Assembly: GCA_035574295.1 (NCBI GenBank)
Contig: DATLYX010000047.1
Location: 1 to 21,394 of the forward strand
Source: PNAI01 sp035574295
GTDB lineage: Bacteria; Pseudomonadota; Alphaproteobacteria; Rhizobiales; Xanthobacteraceae
Direction of reading: 5' to 3'
DNA: 21,394 bases
The first letter of the stretch is position 1, and every line of letters begins with the position of its first letter. Positions 7,568 to 16,986 of the stretch are shown here, piece after piece. A model generated the notes under the pieces. It did not search any database and was not told the DNA's origin. It saw only the letters and a list, made by a program, of their open reading frames with translations. The position numbers were made by a program, and so were the translations under genes.

Positions 7568-8740
7568 ATGTCGGGCCCGTTAGCCGGTCTTCGTGTGCTT
7601 GAGCTTGCCCGCATCCTCGCCGGGCCGTGGGCCGGCCAGCTTCTGGCCGACCTCGGCGCCGATGTCGTCAAGGTGGAGCGCAAGGGGGCCGGCGACGACA
7701 CCCGCGCCTGGGGCCCGCCTTTCGTCGAAGGCGCCGACGGCAAGCATCTCGGCGCCGCCTATTTTCATTCCGCCAACCGCGGCAAGCGCTCGATCGAGCT
7801 CGACTTCGAGAACGAGGACGGCCGCCGCATCGTGAAAAAGCTCGCCGCCCGCTCCGACGTGCTGATCGAGAATTTTAAGGTCGGCGGCCTCGCCAAATTC
7901 GGCCTCGATCACGTCACGTTGTGCCGGGAGTTCCCGCGGCTGATCTACTGCTCGGTCACCGGCTTCGGCCAGGACGGCCCCTATGCCGCGCGCGCCGGCT
8001 ATGACCTGATGGCGCAAGGGATCGGCGGCATCATGGACCTCACCGGAGTGCCGGAAGGCGAGCCGCAGCGCGTGGGCGTGCCGGTGGCCGATATCGTCAC
8101 CGGCGTCTATGCGGTGGTCGGCATCCTCGCCGCGCTCTACAACCGCGAGCGCACCGGCCGCGGCGCCTACATCGACATGGCGTTGGTGGATACCCAGGTC
8201 GGCCTGCTCTCAAATCAGGCTTTGAACTATCTCGTCTCCGGCAAGGTGCCCAAGCGCGCCGGCAACACCCACCCCAACATCGTGCCCTATCAGGTGTTCC
8301 CGGTGGCCGACGGCCATGTGATCGTGGCGACCGGCAACGACCGCCAGTACCAAAAATTCTGCGCCGTGTTGGGTGCGCCGGAGTTGGGCGAGGAAGCGGC
8401 CTATCGCACCAACACCGACCGGCTTGCGCATCGCGACGAATTGATCGCAAAACTGTCCGCGCTCACGCGGCGCTTCAAGCGCGACGATCTTCTGCAGAAG
8501 CTCGAAGCCGTGCAGGTGCCCGCCGGCCCGATCAACGATCTTGCGCAGGTGTTTTCCGACCCGCAGGTGATTCACCGCCGCATGCAATTGAAGTTGCCGA
8601 GCACGGCCGCCAAGGGCGGCGCGATCCCCGGCGTGCGCACGCCGATCATGCTCGACGGCGAGCCCATGGCCTCGCCGCGCCCATCGCCGCGCCTCGGCGA
8701 ACACACCGCGGAAATCTTGCGCGAGATCGGCGAGGCGTGA
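7568..8740 (+). CDS. CaiB/BaiF (family III) CoA-transferase
   Basis: A 390-residue family III CoA-transferase, moving CoA between carboxylic acids through an aspartyl thioester. The N-terminus PLAGLRVLELARILAGPWAGQ is the classic family start. ADLGADVVKVER (27-38), SANRGKRSIELDF (68-80), ENFKVGGLAKFGLD and TGFGQDGPYAARAGYDLMAQ follow in the canonical order. D146 of GYD occupies the position of the catalytic carboxylate. The C-terminal half has the usual GNDRQYQKFCAVLG and VQVPAGPINDLAQVFSDPQV blocks. The ATG at 7568 has AGGGAG 5-10 bases upstream. It diverges from malonyl-CoA decarboxylase over 167 bp. Family members act on formate/oxalate, carnitine, glutarate and other diacids. A succinyl- or acetyl-CoA:malonate transfer that feeds the decarboxylase is an inference from position, not sequence. 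Confidence 0.93.
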   Translation: MSGPLAGLRVLELARILAGPWAGQLLADLGADVVKVERKGAGDDTRAWGPPFVEGADGKHLGAAYFHSANRGKRSIELDFENEDGRRIVKKLAARSDVLIENFKVGGLAKFGLDHVTLCREFPRLIYCSVTGFGQDGPYAARAGYDLMAQGIGGIMDLTGVPEGEPQRVGVPVADIVTGVYAVVGILAALYNRERTGRGAYIDMALVDTQVGLLSNQALNYLVSGKVPKRAGNTHPNIVPYQVFPVADGHVIVATGNDRQYQKFCAVLGAPELGEEAAYRTNTDRLAHRDELIAKLSALTRRFKRDDLLQKLEAVQVPAGPINDLAQVFSDPQVIHRRMQLKLPSTAAKGGAIPGVRTPIMLDGEPMASPRPSPRLGEHTAEILREIGEA

Positions 8741-8948
8741 GGCGGAGCGCGCCTGTTCGGGTGCGCCTGTCAATGTGGCGAGATCGCTAGCTTCAAGAGT
8801 GGCCGCCCTCTCACAAATCCATTACCGCTGCACCCTGCGCTCACCCCCACACGATCACTCATCCAATCACCCCAGGAAGCAAGCCCCCTATGGTTGGTAG
8901 TGAGTCCCTGGCTGCGGCCGCGCCGGCCGAATACGGAAGATTTTGCGT
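8741..8948 (+). other. Intergenic gap before the ABC importer run
   Basis: About 208 bp lie between the CoA-transferase stop and the importer ATPase start. The promoter of the long rightward run is presumably here, but no convincing -35/-10 pair, operator palindrome or hairpin was recognised. A possible short frame from the ATG at 8890 (37 codons) has no recognisable content and overlaps the ATPase start out of frame. Confidence 0.4.
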
Positions 8949-11057
<2,109 letters not shown>

Positions 11058-11086
11058 GGTCGAGGACAATGCGTAAACCCAACCAC

Positions 11087-11094
11087 GGAGGAAG
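11087..11094 (+). promoter_or_regulatory. Strong ribosome binding site of the solute-binding protein gene
   Basis: GGAGGAAG ends 4 bases before the ATG at 11099. It decides between that start and the in-frame ATG at 11069, which has no comparable site. It suits high expression of the binding protein. Confidence 0.75.
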
Positions 11095-11098
11095 TGCG

Positions 11099-12682
11099 AT
11101 GCAACGCAGAACAACAGTGCTGGTCTTGATGGCTGCGGCCGTCGCGCTGGCCGCGGGCACCGACAGTGCTCTCGCCCAGAAACGCGGAGGAATCCTCAAA
11201 TTCGCAGTCAGCGCCGAGCCGCCGGATTATGACTGCCATGCGGCCACGTCGTTCGCCTTCATCCATCCGGTGCGCCCGCACTACAACACCCTGCTGAAAT
11301 TCGACGAGCCGAATTATCCGAAGGTGAAGGGCGATCTCGCCCGATCTTGGGAGGTTTCGCCGGATGGCCTGACCTATACGTTCAGGCTCAAGCCGAACGT
11401 GAAGTTCCACGACGGCACGCCGATGACGTCTGCGGATGTCAAGGCGTCCTACGAGCGCATCGTCAATCCGCCGCCGGGTGTTCGTTCGATTAGGAAGGCG
11501 GCCTACGAAGACATCGCCTCGATCGAAACCCCGGATCCGCTCACCGTCGTGTTCAAGCTCAAGGCGCGCAACGCCTCGATGCTGACCAATTTCGCCTCGC
11601 CGTGGGACTGCATCTACAGCGCGGCCAAGCTCAAGGCCGATCCCAAATTCCCCGAGAAGAACGTGCTCGGCACCGGCCCGTTCAAGTTCGTCGAGCATGC
11701 CGCCGGCTCGCACTGGGTCGGCGAGCGGTTCGCCGATTATTTCGAGAAGGATCGCCCCTATCTTGACGGCTTCCGGGCCATCTTCATCACCAACACCGCG
11801 GCGCGCGTGAACGCTCTGCAGGCGGGTGAGGTGCTCACCGAGTTCCGCGGCCATTCGCCGGCCGACCGCGACAAGCTGAAAGCCGCCCTCGGCGACAAGA
11901 TCGAGGTCATGGAGTCGCCGTGGGTCTGCAGCCTGATCGTGACCTTCAACACCGAGAAGAAGCCGTTCGACGACGCCCGCGTGCGGCGTGCGCTGTCGCT
12001 CGCCGTCGACCGCTGGCGGGGTGCCGAGGGCCTGTCCAAGGTGGCGCTGGTGCGCCACGTCGGCGGCGCCCTGCGCCCCGGCTACGAGCTTGCCGCCACC
12101 GAAGCGGACCTCGTGAAATATCCCGGCTTTGGCAAGGACATCAACGCCGCCCGCGCGGAAGCGAGGAAGCTGCTCGAACAGGCAGGAGTGAAGGACCTGA
12201 AGTTCAAATTCCTCAACCGCAACATCCCCATGCCCTACACGCCGGTCGGGGTGTTCCTGATCAACGAATGGCGCCAGATCGGCGTCACCGCCGAGCACGA
12301 GCAGCCCGAGACCCGTGCCTATATGGCCAACCTGCGCGGCGGCAATTACGAGGCGGGGCTCGACTTCAACTGCGACGCGGTGGACGATCCGAATCTGCAG
12401 CTCGCCAAGTTCATCTCCGCCGACAAGTCGCCGATCAATTACGGCCGCTACAAGGATGCCAAGCTTGATGATCTGTACGAGAAGCAGAAGCGCGAGCTGG
12501 ACGCCAAGAAGCGTTACGCGCTGCTGCGCGAATTCGAGCAGCACGCCTTTACCCAAGCCTACACGGTCCCGATTGTGTGGTGGCACCGCATCATCGTGAA
12601 CTGGAAGCAGATGAAGGGCTGGCACATGTCGCCGAGCCACTACATCAACCAGGATCTTCAGGACGTGTGGCTCGATCAATGA
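11099..12682 (+). CDS. Peptide/nickel-family ABC solute-binding protein (SBP family 5)
   Basis: A 527-residue periplasmic binding protein of the DppA/OppA/NikA group. The signal peptide is MQRRTTVLVLMAAAVALAAG with cleavage near SALAQ-KRGG. The mature protein opens with GGILKFAVSAEPPDYDCH, the usual first strand. It continues with LARSWEVSPDGLTYTFRLKPNVKFHDGTPMTSADVKASYERI, the strongest family signature, then VLGTGPFKFVEH and PFDDARVRRALSLAVDR. All are in canonical order. The start at 11099 is set by the strong ribosome binding site; the ATPase gene ends 41 bp upstream. A 14-bp hairpin follows the stop. The ligand is not deducible. Family members bind peptides, but also glutathione, opines, haem, nickel chelates and aromatic or plant-derived compounds. 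The catabolic genes downstream favour a small organic substrate. Confidence 0.94.
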   Translation: MQRRTTVLVLMAAAVALAAGTDSALAQKRGGILKFAVSAEPPDYDCHAATSFAFIHPVRPHYNTLLKFDEPNYPKVKGDLARSWEVSPDGLTYTFRLKPNVKFHDGTPMTSADVKASYERIVNPPPGVRSIRKAAYEDIASIETPDPLTVVFKLKARNASMLTNFASPWDCIYSAAKLKADPKFPEKNVLGTGPFKFVEHAAGSHWVGERFADYFEKDRPYLDGFRAIFITNTAARVNALQAGEVLTEFRGHSPADRDKLKAALGDKIEVMESPWVCSLIVTFNTEKKPFDDARVRRALSLAVDRWRGAEGLSKVALVRHVGGALRPGYELAATEADLVKYPGFGKDINAARAEARKLLEQAGVKDLKFKFLNRNIPMPYTPVGVFLINEWRQIGVTAEHEQPETRAYMANLRGGNYEAGLDFNCDAVDDPNLQLAKFISADKSPINYGRYKDAKLDDLYEKQKRELDAKKRYALLREFEQHAFTQAYTVPIVWWHRIIVNWKQMKGWHMSPSHYINQDLQDVWLDQ

Positions 12683-12692
12683 TTGACTGATC

Positions 12693-12722
12693 TCGCCTCC
12701 CCCGCGTCCGCGGGGGAGGCGA
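12693..12722 (+). promoter_or_regulatory. Perfect 14-bp intercistronic hairpin covering the permease ribosome binding site
   Basis: TCGCCTCCCCCGCG pairs without mismatch with CGCGGGGGAGGCGA across a TC tip; the real loop is probably 4 bases. The 3' arm contains GGGGGAGG (12712-12719), the best Shine-Dalgarno for the permease ATG at 12730. There is no T-run. The hairpin lies 10 bp after the binding-protein stop. It could both stabilise the upstream message and limit permease translation. Confidence 0.75.
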
Positions 12723-12729
12723 CTCGCCC

Positions 12730-13683
12730 ATGCTTCGCTACATCGTCAAGCGGCTGCTCATGATGATCCCGACCCTGCTCGGGGTCGCGGTGCTTGTGTT
12801 CGTCCTGCTGCGCATGCTGCCGGGCGACATCGTCGAGTTGCGCTTTGCCATGGAAGGCGGCCGCGTATCGGAAGAGGTGATGCAGGCCGAGCGGGTTCGC
12901 CTTGGCCTCGACAAGCCGATATGGCGTCAGTTCGTCGATTGGATGACCGGCATCTTCGTCGGTGACTTCGGCACCTCCATGTGGACCGGGCGTCCGGTGA
13001 TCACCGAGATCTCAAGCCGGCTCGAGCTGTCGCTGCAGGTCGCCATCATGGCCACGCTTCTGGCGGTGATCATCGCGATTCCGCTCGGCACGCTGTCGGC
13101 GCTGTTCAAGGACACCTTCATCGACCACGCGATCCGCGTGTTCGCCATCGCCGGGCTTGCCGTGCCCTCGTTCTGGCTCGGCATGCTGATCATTCTCGGC
13201 CTGCTCTACGCCTTCAACTGGATCCCGCCGCTCACCTATACGCCGATCTACGTCGATCCCTGGAAAAATCTCTCGCAGCTCATCTGGCCAGCGATGGCGG
13301 TGGGCTACCGCTATTCGGCGGTCGCCACGCGCATGACCCGCTCGACGCTGCTCGAGGTCTTCAACGAGGATTACATTCGCACCGCACGCGCCAAGGGCGT
13401 GTACGAGCGCCTGGTGGTGTCGCGCCACGCCATCCCCAATGCCATGCTGCCGGTCGTCACCGTCGTGGGGCTCGAATTCGCATTCCTGATCGGCGGCCTT
13501 GTCGTGACCGAGCAGGTTTTCAACTTGAACGGTATCGGCAAGCTGTTCGTCGAGACGGTGACCCGCGCCGACTACACCATGGTGCAGGCGCTGGTCATGC
13601 TGGTGGCGGTATTTTTCATCATCGTCAACTTCGTGGTCGACCTGCTCTACGCGGTCCTCGACCCGCGCATCCGGTACGGCTGA
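12730..13683 (+). CDS. ABC importer permease, DppB type
   Basis: A 317-residue inner-membrane permease of the DppB/OppB group. The N-terminus MLRYIVKRLLMMIPTLLGVAVLVFVLLRMLPGD is the hallmark first membrane helix, ending in the conserved LPGD. About six hydrophobic segments are visible (near residues 9-30, 100-122, 135-158, 175-195, 235-258, 283-308). The cytoplasmic EAA loop that contacts the ATPase is present as EDYIRTARAKGVYERLVVSRHAIPNA (about 215-240). The C-terminus has the usual DLLYAVLDPRIRYG. Its Shine-Dalgarno sits inside the intercistronic hairpin at 12693-12722. The DppC-type gene starts one base after its stop, so translation of the two is probably coupled. Confidence 0.95.
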   Translation: MLRYIVKRLLMMIPTLLGVAVLVFVLLRMLPGDIVELRFAMEGGRVSEEVMQAERVRLGLDKPIWRQFVDWMTGIFVGDFGTSMWTGRPVITEISSRLELSLQVAIMATLLAVIIAIPLGTLSALFKDTFIDHAIRVFAIAGLAVPSFWLGMLIILGLLYAFNWIPPLTYTPIYVDPWKNLSQLIWPAMAVGYRYSAVATRMTRSTLLEVFNEDYIRTARAKGVYERLVVSRHAIPNAMLPVVTVVGLEFAFLIGGLVVTEQVFNLNGIGKLFVETVTRADYTMVQALVMLVAVFFIIVNFVVDLLYAVLDPRIRYG

Positions 13684-13684
13684 C

Positions 13685-14581
13685 ATGGCAGTCATCACCA
13701 CCGCACCCGAACTGGCCGAAGAGGTGAGGCTGCCCCATCCGGTGCTGCAGTTCATCCGCTCGCAGCCGACCGGCGCGGCGGGGCTCGCGTTCATCGCGGT
13801 GCTGTTCGTGGCCGGCGTGTTCGCCGAGTTCGTCGCCCCCTACGATCCGGTGGCCATTGATTTCAGCGCCATGCTGGTGGGCCCCTCCTGGGAGCATTGG
13901 ATGGGCACGGATTCCTTCGGCCGCGACGTGTTCTCGCGCATCATCTACGGCGCGCGCACGGCGCTTGCGGTCGGTGTGCTCTCCTCGCTGCTCGGCTGCG
14001 GCCTCGGCGCGGTGATCGGCGTGGTCTCCGCCTATTTCGGCGGCCGCATCGACATGGTGATCCAGCGTTTCATGGACATCCTGTTGTCGTTCCCCATCAT
14101 CGTGCTGGCGCTTGCGGTCGTCGCGGTGCTCGGCAAGTTTCCCGTGCTCGGCCTCGACGTCAATCTCATCATCGCCATCGCGATCCCGATGGTGCCGAAG
14201 GTGGCGCGCGTGGTGCGCTCCTCCGCGCTCGCCATTCGCGAATTGCCCTATATCGATGCCGCGCGCGCCGCGGGCTACAGCCACACCCGCATCATTTTCC
14301 GTCACATCGCGCCGAATGTGGTGGCGCCGTTCCTCATCATGTTCACCGCCTTCATCGCGCAGGCGATTCTGCTCGAAGCCTCGCTGTCGTTCCTCGGCCT
14401 CGGCGTGACCGAGCCGACCGCCGCCTGGGGGCTGATGCTGTCCGGAACCTCGCAGGAATTCTATTCGCAGGCGCCGTGGATGATCCTGTTCCCCGGCCTC
14501 GCCATCAGCCTGGCGGTGTTTGCCTTCAACCTGTTCGGCGATGCCCTGCGCGACTACCTTGACCCGCGCTTCAAGGTCTGA
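13685..14581 (+). CDS. ABC importer permease, DppC type
   Basis: A 298-residue partner permease of the DppC/OppC group. It has a short cytoplasmic N-terminus, then a first membrane helix (LAFIAVLFVAGVFAEFVAPYDP). The conserved HWMGTDSFGRDVFSRIIYGART follows; GTDxxGRD is diagnostic of this group. The EAA loop reads LPYIDAARAAGYSHTRIIFRHIAPNV. The C-terminal FLGLGVTEPTAAWG and FNLFGDALRDYLDPR are family signatures. The gene begins one base after the DppB-type stop. It is followed by a palindromic repeat rather than by further transporter genes, because the ATPase is encoded first in this cluster. Confidence 0.95.
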   Translation: MAVITTAPELAEEVRLPHPVLQFIRSQPTGAAGLAFIAVLFVAGVFAEFVAPYDPVAIDFSAMLVGPSWEHWMGTDSFGRDVFSRIIYGARTALAVGVLSSLLGCGLGAVIGVVSAYFGGRIDMVIQRFMDILLSFPIIVLALAVVAVLGKFPVLGLDVNLIIAIAIPMVPKVARVVRSSALAIRELPYIDAARAAGYSHTRIIFRHIAPNVVAPFLIMFTAFIAQAILLEASLSFLGLGVTEPTAAWGLMLSGTSQEFYSQAPWMILFPGLAISLAVFAFNLFGDALRDYLDPRFKV

Positions 14582-14599
14582 TTCGACGCAACACAATCC

Positions 14600-14698
14600 T
14601 CGTCATTCCCGGACACGCCGAAGGCGTGGTCCCGGAATCCCCGGTCTGTGTTCATGGATTCCGGGCGCGCGGGCTTCGCCCGCGCGCCGTAATGACGG
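14600..14698. repeat. Palindromic intergenic repeat, about 99 bp, three nested hairpins
   Basis: The ends CGTCATT (14601-14607) and AATGACG (14691-14697) are inverted copies. Inside are CACGCC/GGCGTG with a GAA loop (14614-14628), CCCGGAATCC/GGATTCCGGG (14631-14640 with 14656-14665) and GGCGCGCGGGC/GCCCGCGCGCC with a TTC loop (14664-14688). The pattern CGTCATTCC...GGAATCC...GGATTCCGGG...AATGACGG resembles a dispersed repeat familiar from Bradyrhizobium and Rhodopseudomonas genomes. It lies 18 bp after the DppC-type stop. Confidence 0.8.
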
Positions 14699-14756
14699 TG
14701 CATCAGGATTGCGATTTGGTCTAAGAGAAGCAGCCCATATTGCGAAAGGCCCCGCC

Positions 14757-16121
14757 ATGCCCACCTCCGTTATCGACTCCGCCGTTTTCCGCAACATCTT
14801 CGGCACCGAAGCCATGCGGCGGGTGTGGTCCGACGAGAACCGCATCCAAAAATACCTCGACTTCGAGGCGGCGCTGGCGCGCGCCCAGGCGCGGCTAAAA
14901 ATCATTCCGCAGCAAGCCTGCGACGAGATCGTCCGGCACTGCAAGGTCGATCGCATCGATTTCGGCAAGCTCAAGGCACAGACCGAGCGCATCGGCTATC
15001 CGGTGCTGCCGGTGGTGCAGCAGCTCGTCGCGCTGTGCAAGGACGGCCTCGGCGAATGGTGCCACTGGGGGGCCACCACGCAGGACATCACCGACACCGC
15101 CACCGTGCTGCAGATCCGCGAGGCGCTGGATTTGATCGAACAGGACTTGCACGCGATCTCCGACTCCCTCGCCGCGCTCGCCCAAAAATATCGCGACACG
15201 CCCATGGCCGGCCGCAGCAACCTCCAGCAGGCCGTGCCGATCACCTTTGGATACAAGGTCGCGACCTATCTCGCCGCCTTCGAGCGTCACAAGCAGCGGC
15301 TGCGGCAGTTGCGCGAGCGCGTCTTGGCGCTCGAGTTCGGCGGCGCCGCCGGCACGCTGTCCTCGCTCGGCAAAGCGGGCCTTAGCGTTCAGGCCGAGCT
15401 CGCCAAAGAGCTTGGTCTTGCCCAGCCCGAGATCGCCTGGCACACCGTGCACGACCGCTTCGCCGAGGTCGGCTGTTTCCTCGGCCTCGTCACCGGCATC
15501 TGCAACAAGATCGCCTACGACGTGAAGCTGATGATGCAGACCGAAGTGGAGGAAGTGTACGAGCCCTTCCACGAAGGCCGCGGCTCCTCCTCCACCATGC
15601 CGCAGAAACGCAACCCGATCTCCTGCGTCTATATCACCGCGCTCACCGGCGTCGTGCGCACGCAAGTTGCAGCGCTGCTCAACGCCATGGAGCAGGACCA
15701 CGAGCGCGCAACCGGCCAGTGGGAGATCGAATGGATCGTGCTGCCGGAGATTTTTGTCTTGAGCGCCGCCTGCCTCGCGCAGACGCGCTTCCTCGTCGGC
15801 GGCCTGCAGGTGGACGAGAAAAAAATGCGCGCCAATCTCGACATTACCAAGGGCCTGATCGTCTCCGAGGCGGTGATGATGGCGCTCGGTCCCCACCTCG
15901 GCCGGCAATACGCGCACGATCTCGTGTACGACATCTGCCGCAAGGTGGTCGCCACCGGCCGCCCGATGGTCGATTTGCTCGCCGAGAACGCGGAAATATC
16001 AAGACACCTGAGCCGCGCCGAGCTCGCCAAGCTCTGCGATCCTGCCAACTATCTCGGTCAAGCCGGCGAAATGGTCGACCGCGTGCTGGCGCTGCGCGAC
16101 CGCTCCCCTCCCCCCGCGTAG
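14757..16121 (+). CDS. Fumarase/aspartase-superfamily lyase, closest to 3-carboxy-cis,cis-muconate cycloisomerase
   Basis: A 454-residue member of the class II fumarase / adenylosuccinate lyase / CMLE superfamily, homotetrameric enzymes that eliminate or cyclise across a C-C bond. The superfamily signature is present as GSSSTMPQKRNP (276-287), and the HWGATTQDITDTATVLQIREAL region (103-124) is intact. The stretch LQQAVPITFGYK followed by LALEFGGAAGTLSSLGKAG is the pattern of PcaB-type enzymes rather than PurB. The position of the ASL/argininosuccinate lyase histidine is Asn (GRSN-LQQ, residue 155); PcaB-type enzymes also lack it. Length matches PcaB (about 450). The ATG at 14757 has AAAGG 8-12 bases upstream; the frame is open from 14520 but the upstream part runs through the palindromic repeat. 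No other protocatechuate genes are nearby, so muconate cycloisomerase activity is not assured. A related elimination or C-N cleavage in the unknown pathway is equally possible. Confidence 0.85.
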   Translation: MPTSVIDSAVFRNIFGTEAMRRVWSDENRIQKYLDFEAALARAQARLKIIPQQACDEIVRHCKVDRIDFGKLKAQTERIGYPVLPVVQQLVALCKDGLGEWCHWGATTQDITDTATVLQIREALDLIEQDLHAISDSLAALAQKYRDTPMAGRSNLQQAVPITFGYKVATYLAAFERHKQRLRQLRERVLALEFGGAAGTLSSLGKAGLSVQAELAKELGLAQPEIAWHTVHDRFAEVGCFLGLVTGICNKIAYDVKLMMQTEVEEVYEPFHEGRGSSSTMPQKRNPISCVYITALTGVVRTQVAALLNAMEQDHERATGQWEIEWIVLPEIFVLSAACLAQTRFLVGGLQVDEKKMRANLDITKGLIVSEAVMMALGPHLGRQYAHDLVYDICRKVVATGRPMVDLLAENAEISRHLSRAELAKLCDPANYLGQAGEMVDRVLALRDRSPPPA

Positions 16122-16290
16122 CCGAGCGGTGGGCAGGGGTCGGAGTGGGGTCGGGGTGGGGGGGCGCTTTGCTGCCGCGCGATTCGCTCTTCAGTGGCAG
16201 CAAGAGCTCTCCGGCCCGACCGCCGTCGCGGAGCTGACGCTCCGCTTCGGCAGTCGACCCCCACCACGCGCTTTGCGCGTAGGGGAGGGC
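16103..16290. repeat. Composite palindromic repeat region between lyase and CoxG-like gene
   Basis: G/C-skewed arms CTCCCCTCCCCCCGCG (left) and GCGTAGGGGAGGG (right) are imperfect inverted copies. Two perfect hairpins lie inside: GCGGAGC/GCTCCGC with a TGAC loop (16228-16245) and ACGCGC/GCGCGT with a TTT loop (16266-16280). The left arm begins in the last codons of the lyase gene (SPPPA). No convincing gene lies in this ~240-bp gap. Confidence 0.6.
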
Positions 16291-16360
16291 GAAGGCGTTG
16301 CCTTTGACGCCGCCGCCGTGATGCGCTTTGTTTGCCCTCCCGAGGTCTCACGCGCCCGCC

Positions 16361-16840
16361 ATGAACGTCTCCGGCCAGTTCACCGTCCAGGCACCACGCG
16401 AGGTTGTGTTCGAGGCGCTGCGCGACGCGCGACGTTTTGTCAGCTTCGTCGACGGCGTGAGCGACCTGAAGGAGATCGACCCCACCCGCTACACCGCGAT
16501 GTTCGAGACCAAGGTCGCCTACATGAAATTCAAGTTCGCCGTGACGGTGGAGGTGACGCGCCTGGAGCCGCCCGCGGAGATCGAGGCCAGGATCGAAGGC
16601 ACCCCGCTCGGCATCGTCGGCCGCCTCACCGCCGTCTCGCTGACGCGCCTGACTGACGCCGGCCAGGAGACCCGGGTGGACTATTCGGTGGACGCCTCGC
16701 TTGCCGGCAAGCTCGGCAGCATCGGCCAGCCTGTGCTGCGCGCCAAGGCGAAGGAAATGGAGCGCCAGTTCGCCGAAAAGCTGCGCGCCGCGTTTGCGCC
16801 AGTCTCCCTCTCCCCGCTTGCGGGGAGAGGGTCGGGGTGA
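16361..16840 (+). CDS. CoxG-like SRPBCC protein with repeat-encoded C-terminus
   Basis: A 159-residue protein of the CoxG (carbon monoxide dehydrogenase subunit G) family, a START/SRPBCC-fold group that accompanies molybdenum hydroxylases. In carboxydotrophs CoxG recruits CO dehydrogenase to the membrane or binds quinone. Visible hallmarks are the start MNVSGQFTVQAPREVVFEALRD, then VSDLKEIDPTRY, FKFAVTVEVTRLEPP and TRVDYSVDASLAGKLGSIGQPVLRAKAKEMERQFAEKLRAAF. The last of these is strongly typical. ATG 16361 is the first residue of the homologous part. The final ten or so residues (about 150-159, SPLAGRGSG) and the stop are encoded by the left arm of a palindromic element, so the ancestral C-terminus has probably been replaced. 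It sits directly upstream of the hydroxylase subunits. A role in anchoring or maturation of that enzyme is inferred. Confidence 0.87.
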   Translation: MNVSGQFTVQAPREVVFEALRDARRFVSFVDGVSDLKEIDPTRYTAMFETKVAYMKFKFAVTVEVTRLEPPAEIEARIEGTPLGIVGRLTAVSLTRLTDAGQETRVDYSVDASLAGKLGSIGQPVLRAKAKEMERQFAEKLRAAFAPVSLSPLAGRGSG

Positions 16841-16947
16841 AGGGGTGTTTCAGATGCCGTGCGCGTGGAAAATCCCCCTCACCCGCCCGCCTTCGCTTCG
16901 CGAGTGCTCAGCTCTGCGGGCGATCACTCCCCGCAAGCGGAGTGAGG
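16807..16947. repeat. Palindromic element with 21-bp terminal inverted repeats
   Basis: Positions 16807-16827 and 16927-16947 are inverted copies matching at 19 of 21 positions (core CTCCCCGCAAGCGG). The left arm folds by itself: CCTCTCCCCG/CGGGGAGAGG, 16807-16830. A second inner pair is GGGTGAAGGGG against CCCCCTCACCC. The GGGAGAGGGTCGGGGTGA-type motif is a dispersed element common in alphaproteobacterial genomes. It contains the stop codon of the CoxG-like gene (16838-16840) and ends 40 bp before the medium-subunit start. Confidence 0.75.
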
Positions 16948-16986
16948 TGAGTTCGCTCCTTGCATCGAACAGGTCAGGATGAGGAC

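Noticed and set aside
12693..12722. Intrinsic terminator between binding protein and permease
   Set aside because: There is no T-run after the stem, and the permease genes needed by the same importer follow immediately.
13625..14596. A 323-codon leftward open frame opposite the DppC-type permease
   Set aside because: It is almost entirely Arg/His/Glu/Asp and mirrors hydrophobic codons of the permease, a known artefact of high-GC membrane protein genes.
14520..14756. An upstream extension of the lyase reading frame
   Set aside because: The extension overlaps the DppC-type gene and reads through the palindromic repeat; the homologous part starts at 14757.
16129..16656. A 175-codon rightward frame overlapping the CoxG-like gene
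   Set aside because: It is Arg-rich, crosses the repeat region and lies in a different frame from the clearly conserved CoxG-like protein.
16807..16947. Insertion sequence
   Set aside because: It has terminal inverted repeats but is only about 141 bp with no transposase and no clear target duplication. A non-autonomous palindromic element fits better.
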